Source of the DNA: CAYSPU01 sp964432995
Lineage (GTDB): Bacteria; Verrucomicrobiota; Verrucomicrobiia; Limisphaerales; JAHDYP01
Assembly (NCBI GenBank): GCA_964432995.1
Contig: CAYSPU010000211.1
Coordinates: forward strand, 1-10,384
Direction: 5' to 3'
DNA: 10,384 bases
The notes under the pieces are model-generated. The model saw only the letters and a program-made list of their open reading frames with translations. It had not been told where the DNA came from and did no database searches. Shown here piece by piece: positions 1-6,461 of this stretch (position 1 is the first letter of the stretch; every line of letters starts with the position of its first letter). The translations under genes were made by a program, and so were the position numbers.

Positions 1-1
1 C

Positions 2-1720
2 GAGAAAATCCTGGAACCGAACGAAAGCCTCCCTCCCGACTGGCCCGTGGCCGGCACCACCGGCTATGACTTCCTCCACCGCGTCGGAGGCCTCTTCGTT
101 CATCCCCACGGGGAACGCCCGATCACCCGCCATTACGCCGCCTTCACCGGCGAGCCCACCGACTACCCGGCTCTCGTCCGGCAAAAGAAACGCCGCATCC
201 TCCAACAGCATCTCGCGACCGAAGTCGATCGCCTCGTGCGCTTGCTCCGGACCATCATCGCCCGCCGCACCCTGAAGCCCGAAGCCCATCCGAACGAACT
301 GCGAAACACCCTCATCGAGGTCATCGCTAGCTTCCCCGTCTACCGCACCTACAGCCAGCCCGAGACCGGCCTCCTCTCCCCCGCAGATCGCAACCGCGTC
401 TCCCGCGCTCTCGCCGCCGCCCGCAGCCTCCAACCGCCGCCGTCACTGCCAGCCCTGCGCCTCCTTTCCGACCTCCTCCACCTCCGCCTCCGCGGCAAAC
501 TCGAGACCGACTTCGTCCTCCGCTTCCAGCAACTCACCGGACCCGCGATGGCCAAAGGCGTCGAGGACACCGCCTTCTACTGTTTCAACCGCTCTGGGGC
601 TTTGAATGAAGTCGGCGGCAACCCGGCCCGCTTCGGCTCGACGCTGGCTGCCTTCCATCGCGCCTGCCGCCACACCCGCCACCGCTGGCCGAACACCATG
701 CTGACCACCTCCACCCACGATACCAAGCGCAGCGAAGACGTCCGAGCACGCCTGGCCCTGCTCTCGGAAATCCCCGAACGCTGGGCCGCCGCCGTCCGTC
801 GTTGGTCGCGGCGCAACGAATCGTACCGCCGTCATGGCCTGCCGGATCGCAACGCGGAATACCTCTTCTACGAAACCCTCGTCGGCGCCTGGCCGCTACC
901 CGCCGACCGCGCCGCCGCCTACCTCCTCAAAGCCGCCCGCGAAGCCAAGCAGCACACCCACTGGACCAACCCCAACCCTAGGTACGAAGAGGCGCTGACC
1001 GCTTTCGTCCGCCGCACTCTCGCGGACCCCCGGTTCGTCGCCGACGTCGAACACTTCGTCACCCCCCTCGTCCCCGCCGGCTGCTGCAATTCACTCGCCC
1101 AAACACTCCTCAAACTGACGGCACCCGGCGTCCCCGACCTCTACCAGGGAACCGAACTCTGGGACTTCAGCCTCGTTGATCCGGATAACCGACGACCGGT
1201 CAACTTCTCACTGCGACGGCGCCATCTGGCCGAACTCCGGCGCCGCCAGAAGTCCTGCCAACGACTCCAGTTCCTCGAAGAACTCCTCCGTCAACCCGAC
1301 AACGGCCGCATCAAGTCCTTCCTGATCCGGGAGACGCTCCGCTTCCGCCGGAAGCATGAGAACCTCTTCCGCCACGGCAGCTATCACGCGTTGTCCGCCG
1401 TCGGCCCGCGAGCCGATCACGCCTGCGCCTTCGCCCGGATTCTCAAGCCTGCCGCGACGGTCACCGTGGTCCCCCGTTGGATCCTCACCCTTGCACCACG
1501 CCACCACCGGCTCTCCTTGCCCCGCTCCCTCTGGAACGACACCCTCCTGCTTCTCCCCCGCACCCTCGCCGGCGGCCCGTTGCGCAACCTTTTCACAGGC
1601 GAGATCGTGTCTCCGCAGCGCGCGGGCGGCCGTTTCACCCTCCGCCTGGGAGACGTCCTGAACAGCTTTCCAGTGGCGCTGCTGGAGACTCTGGAACCGC
1701 CTGTCCCAAACCAAACCTGA
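2..1720 (+). CDS. treY: Maltooligosyltrehalose synthase TreY, C-terminal part (5' end outside window)
   Basis: This is the last 572 codons of a GH13-family maltooligosyltrehalose synthase (EC 5.4.99.15). In the cytoplasm the enzyme turns the reducing-end alpha-1,4 bond of maltodextrins into an alpha,alpha-1,1 bond; TreZ then releases trehalose. Visible family blocks in order are VAGTTGYDF (fragment residues ~16-24), DTAFYCFNR followed by LNEVGG (~190-206), STHDTKRSEDVRARL (~237-251) and GVPDLYQGTELWDFSLVDPD (~376-395). The HD of STHDTKRSED (Asp 240 of the fragment) matches GH13 conserved region IV, the third catalytic-site acid. The nucleophile and acid/base residues would lie upstream of the window. 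The reading frame is open from base 2, so the GTG at 47 lies inside the gene and is not its start. TreY proteins usually have roughly 700-1000 residues, so a few hundred are missing here. The mechanosensitive channel gene follows 14 bp later. Trehalose is a compatible solute, which fits that neighbour. The family assignment is very secure. Confidence 0.96.
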   Translation, partial: EKILEPNESLPPDWPVAGTTGYDFLHRVGGLFVHPHGERPITRHYAAFTGEPTDYPALVRQKKRRILQQHLATEVDRLVRLLRTIIARRTLKPEAHPNELRNTLIEVIASFPVYRTYSQPETGLLSPADRNRVSRALAAARSLQPPPSLPALRLLSDLLHLRLRGKLETDFVLRFQQLTGPAMAKGVEDTAFYCFNRSGALNEVGGNPARFGSTLAAFHRACRHTRHRWPNTMLTTSTHDTKRSEDVRARLALLSEIPERWAAAVRRWSRRNESYRRHGLPDRNAEYLFYETLVGAWPLPADRAAAYLLKAAREAKQHTHWTNPNPRYEEALTAFVRRTLADPRFVADVEHFVTPLVPAGCCNSLAQTLLKLTAPGVPDLYQGTELWDFSLVDPDNRRPVNFSLRRRHLAELRRRQKSCQRLQFLEELLRQPDNGRIKSFLIRETLRFRRKHENLFRHGSYHALSAVGPRADHACAFARILKPAATVTVVPRWILTLAPRHHRLSLPRSLWNDTLLLLPRTLAGGPLRNLFTGEIVSPQRAGGRFTLRLGDVLNSFPVALLETLEPPVPNQT

Positions 1721-1734
1721 TATCACACGACCCC

Positions 1735-3168
1735 ATGAACACCTCCATGACCGGCAAAGGATTCCTCGACGAACTCGCCACCGGCCTCACCAGCCTCCTC
1801 ACCAACTGCCTGGAGGGAATCTTCGGGACCGGCGTACATTCCGCCGTCTGGGGCAACTTCACCTGGGCGGACCTGGGAGTGCTGCTCTGCTTCCTGCTGC
1901 CGGTCGTGTTGCTCAACGGCCTCGCCGCCTCGTTCCTGCGCCGCAAAATCCGGAAGGCTGAGGCCGACCCCGAATCCCAAGGCTGGCGTGCCCAACTCTG
2001 GCAGACCGTGGGCCGACCGCTGTACGTGCTCATCTGGATCTACGGCGCCTACTTCGCCGCCACCCCTCTGCTCCGCCGACTCCCCGCCACCGAAGGACCA
2101 CATCCTCTCCGCCAATTGTTCGATCGGCTGTTCGACGTCGGCGTCTTCGTCGTCCTCTTCTGGGTCATCTTCAAATCCACGCACGTCCTCGAAACGCGCC
2201 TGCGCACCTGGAGCGGCAAGACCTCGAGCAAGATGGACGATCTCCTCGTACCACTGTTGGGGCGAAGCTTGCGCGTCGTCGTCCCCATTCTGGGACTCAT
2301 CTTTGCCCTCCCGATGATCGGGCTCTCCCCCGAATCTGCCGGCCTCGTCTCCAAAGGCAGCAGCATTCTCATCATTGGCGCCGTCGCCTACGTCCTCTTC
2401 CAGGCCGTCAACCTCATCGAGAAGGCCGTCCTCGCCCGCTATGACATCACCGCCGCCGACAACCTCCAGGCACGCAAGGTCTACACCCAGGTCTATGTCC
2501 TCAGCAAGACCCTCTACGTTATCATCAGCATCTTCACCGTCGCTTCCATCCTGATGCTGTTCGAGGAAGTCCGACGCTTCGGCACCAGCATCCTCGCCTC
2601 CGCCGGCGTCGTCGGCATCATCATCGGCTTCGCCGCCCAACGCACCATCGCCAATCTCTTCGCCGGCTTCCAACTCGCCATGACCCAACCCATCCGCCTC
2701 GACGACGTCGTCATCGTCGAAAACGAATGGGGCCGCATCGAGGAAATCACCTTGACCTACGTGGTCGTCAAAATCTGGGACGAACGCCGCCTCGTCGTCC
2801 CCCTGAGCTACTTCATCGAAAAACCCTTCCAGAACTGGACCCGCGTCTCCGCCGACATCCTCGGTTCCGTATTTGTCTGGGCCGACTACACGCTGCCCGT
2901 CGAGGAGTTGCGCCCCCCAATCCAACGCATCGTGGAAAGCTGCAAGGATTGGGACCGTCGCTTCTGGAACCTCCAAATCACCGAAACCACCGAGCGCGCC
3001 ATGCAACTCCGCGTGCTCGCCACCGCCGCCGACGCCTCCAAGTCCTGGGACCTCCGCTGCGAAATCCGCGAGAAACTCCTCGCCTTCCTCCAGCGCCAAT
3101 ACCCCGCCAGCCTTCCCAGAGTTCGCGCCACCCTCGATCACCTCCCGAACGCAACGCCGCCACGATAA
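1735..3168 (+). CDS. MscS-family small-conductance mechanosensitive ion channel
   Basis: This 477-residue inner-membrane protein would open under membrane tension to release solutes on hypo-osmotic shock. Hydrophobic segments lie at about residues 45-68, 94-113, 130-149, 179-197, 209-230 and 254-277. They precede the pore-lining segment, where ASAGVVGIIIGFAAQ (289-303) shows the Ala/Gly-rich packing of MscS TM3. The signature continues through ANLFAGFQLAMTQPIRLDD (306-324), and then the beta-domain with EWGRIEEIT and RRLVVPLSYFIEKPFQNW (351-368). The C-terminal ~110 residues match the MscS cytoplasmic cage. With about six helices before TM3 it is longer than E. coli MscS (286 aa), like YbdG/YnaI-type homologues. 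The ATG at 1735 is preferred because the frame upstream overlaps treY and reads as Pro/Arg-rich shadow. ATG 1747 is an alternative, and neither has a Shine-Dalgarno. The 14 bp gap suggests co-transcription with treY. The family is secure; the exact subfamily is not. Confidence 0.94.
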   Translation: MNTSMTGKGFLDELATGLTSLLTNCLEGIFGTGVHSAVWGNFTWADLGVLLCFLLPVVLLNGLAASFLRRKIRKAEADPESQGWRAQLWQTVGRPLYVLIWIYGAYFAATPLLRRLPATEGPHPLRQLFDRLFDVGVFVVLFWVIFKSTHVLETRLRTWSGKTSSKMDDLLVPLLGRSLRVVVPILGLIFALPMIGLSPESAGLVSKGSSILIIGAVAYVLFQAVNLIEKAVLARYDITAADNLQARKVYTQVYVLSKTLYVIISIFTVASILMLFEEVRRFGTSILASAGVVGIIIGFAAQRTIANLFAGFQLAMTQPIRLDDVVIVENEWGRIEEITLTYVVVKIWDERRLVVPLSYFIEKPFQNWTRVSADILGSVFVWADYTLPVEELRPPIQRIVESCKDWDRRFWNLQITETTERAMQLRVLATAADASKSWDLRCEIREKLLAFLQRQYPASLPRVRATLDHLPNATPPR

Positions 3169-3200
3169 CCACCCTCCGCTCTCTCCTGTTCCAACGCGTT

Positions 3201-3215
3201 TGGGGAAAATCCCCA
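3201..3215. other. Perfect 6-bp hairpin downstream of the mscS-type gene
   Basis: The sequence TGGGGA-AAA-TCCCCA forms a perfect six-base-pair stem with a three-base loop, 32 bp after the channel stop codon. It could act as an mRNA 3'-end stabiliser or a weak terminator. No T-run follows it on either strand, so it does not meet the usual picture of an intrinsic terminator. It may instead belong to the repeat-bearing intergenic element that follows. Confidence 0.4.
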
Positions 3216-3221
3216 ATGTAA

Positions 3222-3242
3222 AATCCTCAATCCTCAATTCCC
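3222..3242. repeat. Short AT-rich heptad repeat (AATCCTC x2 plus a degenerate copy)
   Basis: Two perfect copies of AATCCTC (3222-3228 and 3229-3235) are followed by the degenerate copy AATTCCC (3236-3242). The 7-bp period is the same as that of the much longer GC-rich tract beginning 21 bp downstream. The shared period suggests that the two are parts of one composite intergenic repeat element. No coding function is visible in any frame. Confidence 0.6.
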
Positions 3243-3263
3243 CAGGCGCGCGCGTTGAGCAAA

Positions 3264-3347
3264 CCTCCGTCCTCCGCCCTCCGTCCTCCGCCCTCCGTCC
3301 TCCGCCCTCCGCCCTCCGCCCTCCGCCCTCCGTCCTCCGTCCTCCGC
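3264..3347. repeat. Twelve-copy tandem heptamer repeat, CCTCCGY, upstream of mgtE
   Basis: Twelve perfect, uninterrupted 7-bp units of CCTCCG followed by T or C fill 84 bp. The last base runs T,C,T,C,T,C,C,C,C,T,T,C. A C-rich tail (3348-3360) follows. The plus strand is almost pure pyrimidine apart from one G per unit, and the minus strand is purine-rich with GGAGG in every unit. It ends 57 bp before the mgtE ATG, so it probably sits in the mgtE promoter or leader. A 7-bp unit is not a multiple of three and the tract lies outside any credible gene. Such tracts are prone to copy-number change by slippage. Translated heptad peptides such as SALRPPP in the surrounding frames are artefacts of the repeat. 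Confidence 0.95.
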
Positions 3348-3404
3348 CCCCGCCGCCCCCAGTGTCACCTTCCCAATCCATCCCGCCGGTGCCACACTCC
3401 GTCC

Positions 3405-4715
3405 ATGAGCGAAGCGACTCCCGTCCGGCACGACGAGTATCTCGAATTGCACGCTGCCGATCTCGCGGACCGCCTCGAACGGCTACCCCCCGAGGAGGCC
3501 CGCGAGTTGCTTCGGCGACTCCCGCCACAGAAGGCCGCCGCCGTGCTGGCGGAGATCGATCCCGACAACGCTCCGGATCTGCTCGTCGGTTGGACGCCCG
3601 CCCAGATCGCTGTTCTCGTGCAGAACATGCCGCCGCCCAATGCCGTCGACCTCCTGCAAGGACTGGCGCCCGCGGCCCGCCGCGACACCCTGACCGCTCT
3701 CCACCCCGAACACGCCGCGCGGCTGCGCCCGCTCCTCCGTTACGCCGAGGACACCGCCGGCGGGATCATGTCCAATCGTTTCATCGCCCTGCGCGAGGAG
3801 ATGACGGTCCAGCAAGTCCGCGAGTTGCTCCGCTCCCGCGGCGAGGAGGAACGCACGGAGGACATCGCTTACCTCTATGTCACCGACGCCGCTCAGAAGC
3901 TGGTTGGTATCGTGGGCCTGCGGGACCTCATCTTCCGCCGCTCGGAACGGCGCATGAACGAGATCATGAACCGCGACGTGAAGTGCGTGCGCGCCGATAC
4001 CGATCAGGAGGAACTGGCCCGCCAATTCGAGCACTACCATTACCTCGGCCTGCCGGTCCTCGACAACGAGGGCCGGCTCGTTGGTGTCGTCAAGGCCAGC
4101 GACGCCCTGGCCATCGCCCGTAAGGAAGCCACCGAGGATATGCAGCTCATGGTCGGCCTCTCCGGCGAAGAACGCGCCCTCACCCCCTGGCCGAAGTCCG
4201 TCACCCGGCGCCTCCCCTGGCTCTACATCAACCTCGCCACCGCCTTCGCCGCCGCCGCCGTCGTCAACCTCTTCGAAAGCACCATCGCCCAGTGGACCGC
4301 CCTGGCCGTCTTCCTCCCGATCGTCGCCGGCCAAGGCGGCAACGCCGGCATGCAAACCCTCACCGTCATCATCCGCGATCTCGCCCTCGGCGAACTTTCC
4401 CCGGGTGAAGGTCGCAAGGCCCTGCTCAAGGAAATCATCCTGGCCCTCGTCAACGGCCTCGCCATCGGCGCCGCCGTCGGTCTCATCGGCTGGTACTGGA
4501 AAGGGAGTGCCCTCCTCGGCGTCGTCGCCGGCACCGCCATGCTCCTCAACCAACTGGCCGCGGCCCTTTCCGGCGTCGTCATCCCGCTCGGCCTCAGAAT
4601 GCTCCGCGTGGATCCCGCCCTGGCCTCGAGCATCTTCCTCACCACCGTGACCGATGTGGCCGGCTTCTTCTTCTTCCTGGGCCTGGCCGCACTCGCCCTG
4701 CGCCTGTTCGCCTGA
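3405..4715 (+). CDS. mgtE: MgtE-type magnesium transporter/channel
   Basis: This 436-residue inner-membrane Mg2+ channel has the full MgtE layout. An acidic, helical N-domain (about 1-107) is built of repeats such as RLPPEEARELLRRLP, and two CBS domains follow (about 119-180 and 183-240). The membrane domain has five helices (about 270-290, 294-313, 345-363, 367-396, 404-434). Diagnostic blocks are FLPIVAGQGGNAGMQ (303-317) and DPALASSIFLTTVTDVAG (403-420). Asp 417 is the expected pore aspartate of the last helix. The length is normal for the family (about 450 aa). In known MgtE proteins the N and CBS domains sense cytosolic Mg2+ and close the pore, and CBS may bind ATP. ATG 3405 is chosen because the frame upstream runs into the heptamer tract and gives only repeat peptide. 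No Shine-Dalgarno is visible. The ClC gene follows after 21 bp, likely in the same operon. Confidence 0.96.
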   Translation: MSEATPVRHDEYLELHAADLADRLERLPPEEARELLRRLPPQKAAAVLAEIDPDNAPDLLVGWTPAQIAVLVQNMPPPNAVDLLQGLAPAARRDTLTALHPEHAARLRPLLRYAEDTAGGIMSNRFIALREEMTVQQVRELLRSRGEEERTEDIAYLYVTDAAQKLVGIVGLRDLIFRRSERRMNEIMNRDVKCVRADTDQEELARQFEHYHYLGLPVLDNEGRLVGVVKASDALAIARKEATEDMQLMVGLSGEERALTPWPKSVTRRLPWLYINLATAFAAAAVVNLFESTIAQWTALAVFLPIVAGQGGNAGMQTLTVIIRDLALGELSPGEGRKALLKEIILALVNGLAIGAAVGLIGWYWKGSALLGVVAGTAMLLNQLAAALSGVVIPLGLRMLRVDPALASSIFLTTVTDVAGFFFFLGLAALALRLFA

Positions 4716-4736
4716 GCGCATCCTGAACCAGAAGGA

Positions 4737-6458
4737 ATGAACACCCTCGCCTCGCTGCTGCAGCGACTCCCCCGTCAGACCCGGGTGGTCGTCCAGACCT
4801 GCCTTTACGGCTTGGCCGCCGGCGCCGCCACCGTCGGCTTCCAGCTCGCCATGAACTGGCTCTACCGCGTCGGCCTGGTCAACCTCTCCCGCCAGTCCAA
4901 ACCGGCATTCCTCTTCGGCAGCTTCGGCATCCTCATCGGCTCCGCACTCGTCGTCGGGTGGTTGCTCCGTTCCTTCTGTCGCGAAGCGGCCGGCAGCGGC
5001 ATCCCCCAGCTCAAACTGGCCTTCTGGAAGGACTTCGGGACTGTCCCCTGGCGCGTCGCCTGGGTGAAATTCGTCGCCGGGGTTCTCAGCATTGGCGGTG
5101 GTTCCAGCCTCGGACGTGAAGGACCAAGCGTGCAACTCGCCGGCGCCGTGGGCTCCAACCTCGCCGCGCTCAGCGGGGAAGCCAAGCAACGCCGGCGCGC
5201 CGCCGCCGCCGCCGGGGCCTCCGCCGGCTTGGCCGCCGCCTTCAACACCCCCCTGGCCGCGACCACATTTGTCCTGGAGGAAATCATCGGCGACTTGAAC
5301 AGCCACTTTCTCGGGCCGGTGCTGTTGGCCTCCGTGTTGGGCGCTCTGACGGTTCACGGCATCATCGGCAAGCAACCCTCCTTCACCCTAACCGGAGTTG
5401 AGGCACCCACCTGGGTCGGTTACCTGATGACGCCCCTGGTGGCGGCCTTGGCGAGTCTGGTCGGCGTCTTTTTCCAGCGGGCATCTCTACGGTTGCGGGC
5501 CGAGACCCGAAGCACGCACCGCGTCCCGGCTTGGCTCTGGCCAGCAGCCGGAGCCTTCCTCACCTGGGTGCTCGGCGTCGCGGTCTTCTGGCACACCGAC
5601 AGGCTGGGAGTCTTCAGCCTGGGGTATGAAGACCTCTCCAGCGCCCTGGCCGGAGACATCGGCTGGCAGTTGGCCGCCCTCCTCCTCATCACGAAGTTCG
5701 TCGCCACCTTCAGTTGCTACGGCTGCGGTGGGTGCGGCGGGATCTTCTCCCCGGCCCTTTTTCTGGGCGGAATGACCGGCGTGGCCATCGCCGGTCTGCT
5801 GAATCTAGGATGGCCCATCGCGCGCGCCGACGCCCTCACCCTGGCCGTCGTGGGCATGAGCGCCTGCCTCGGTTCCGTGGTGTGGGCTCCGGTCACCGGC
5901 ATCCTGATCGTCTTCGAAATGACCCACGAGTTCGCCCTCGTCCCCGCCCTCATGCTCGGCGCCCTCGTCAGCCAAACCATCAGCCGGCGTCTCAACCGCC
6001 ACAACTTCTACGAGGCTATCCTCGAGCAGGACGGACATCACCTCCAGCACGTGCGCCCCCCGCGCGACCTCCACGGCTGGCACCAAATGCCCATATCCGC
6101 CATCGCGCATTTCCACCTCGTCGCGCTGGACAGCCTCAGCCCCGCAACCGTCCGTGCCGCGCTCGCTCGGCATCCCTATCAACGCTTCCCCGTGCTCCGC
6201 GAGGGGCAACTGATCGGCATCCTCACCCGCCCGGAAGCCGAGGCCGCTCTCGCCCAAAACCGCGCCCCCCAACTCGCCGCCGCCGTCACCTGCCTCCGCG
6301 ACCAGACCATCCGCGAGATCCAACAACTGCTGATGCAGTCCACCACTCACTGCCTGATCGTCGTCGACCGGACAGGCGGATCCGCCCTCGGCCTGATCAC
6401 GTTGCACGACCTCCTCCGCGCCGAAGCGCAGCTCGCGGAAACTTCCCAGGAAGGCTGA
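4737..6458 (+). CDS. ClC-family chloride/proton exchanger with C-terminal CBS pair
   Basis: This 573-residue ClC membrane protein carries all the anion-pathway signatures: GSGIP (86-90), GREGP with gating Glu 128, GGIFSP (334-339) and FYEAIL with Tyr 425, equivalent to E. coli Tyr445. Glu 181-Glu 182 in FVLEEI matches the E. coli Glu202/Glu203 pair. Keeping the internal proton glutamate predicts H+/Cl- exchange and not a passive channel. The cytoplasmic tail holds two CBS domains (about 449-500 and 510-567), absent from E. coli ClcA but present in other ClC proteins, where they can bind nucleotides. An unusual C-x2-C-x2-C (Cys 327, 330, 333) precedes the GGIFSP loop. The purine run GAAGGA (4731-4736) touches the ATG, closer than usual for a Shine-Dalgarno. 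mgtE is 21 bp upstream, so both CBS-bearing transporters are probably cotranscribed. Confidence 0.95.
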   Translation: MNTLASLLQRLPRQTRVVVQTCLYGLAAGAATVGFQLAMNWLYRVGLVNLSRQSKPAFLFGSFGILIGSALVVGWLLRSFCREAAGSGIPQLKLAFWKDFGTVPWRVAWVKFVAGVLSIGGGSSLGREGPSVQLAGAVGSNLAALSGEAKQRRRAAAAAGASAGLAAAFNTPLAATTFVLEEIIGDLNSHFLGPVLLASVLGALTVHGIIGKQPSFTLTGVEAPTWVGYLMTPLVAALASLVGVFFQRASLRLRAETRSTHRVPAWLWPAAGAFLTWVLGVAVFWHTDRLGVFSLGYEDLSSALAGDIGWQLAALLLITKFVATFSCYGCGGCGGIFSPALFLGGMTGVAIAGLLNLGWPIARADALTLAVVGMSACLGSVVWAPVTGILIVFEMTHEFALVPALMLGALVSQTISRRLNRHNFYEAILEQDGHHLQHVRPPRDLHGWHQMPISAIAHFHLVALDSLSPATVRAALARHPYQRFPVLREGQLIGILTRPEAEAALAQNRAPQLAAAVTCLRDQTIREIQQLLMQSTTHCLIVVDRTGGSALGLITLHDLLRAEAQLAETSQEG

Positions 6459-6461
6459 CCC

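Noticed and set aside
1477..1734. Upstream extension of the mscS-type reading frame inside treY
   Set aside because: The translated extension is Pro/Arg/His-rich, overlaps the secure end of treY in another frame and has no MscS homology pattern. The ATG at 1735 gives a normal N-terminus.
3201..3240. Intrinsic terminator after the mscS-type gene
   Set aside because: The hairpin at 3201-3215 is perfect but short and is not followed by a T-run on either strand.
3255..3404. Upstream extension of the mgtE reading frame through the heptamer repeat
   Set aside because: It encodes only the repeat peptide (SSALRPP-type), unlike any MgtE N-terminus. ATG 3405 starts the recognisable acidic N-domain.
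3169..3404. Magnesium-sensing riboswitch in the mgtE leader
   Set aside because: The location invites the idea, but I see no M-box-like conserved segments or long paired domains. The leader is dominated by the heptamer repeat.
1723..3528. 601-codon minus-strand ORF opposite the mscS-type gene
   Set aside because: It is antisense to a secure MscS gene and runs through the heptamer tract, giving repetitive RRAEGGG-type peptide. Composition is acidic and low in complexity, with no domain.
3483..5375. 630-codon minus-strand ORF opposite mgtE and the ClC gene
   Set aside because: Its composition is Gly/Asp/Glu/Ala-rich with no domain, and it lies antisense to two certain genes. High GC content removes stop codons on the opposite strand, producing such ORFs.
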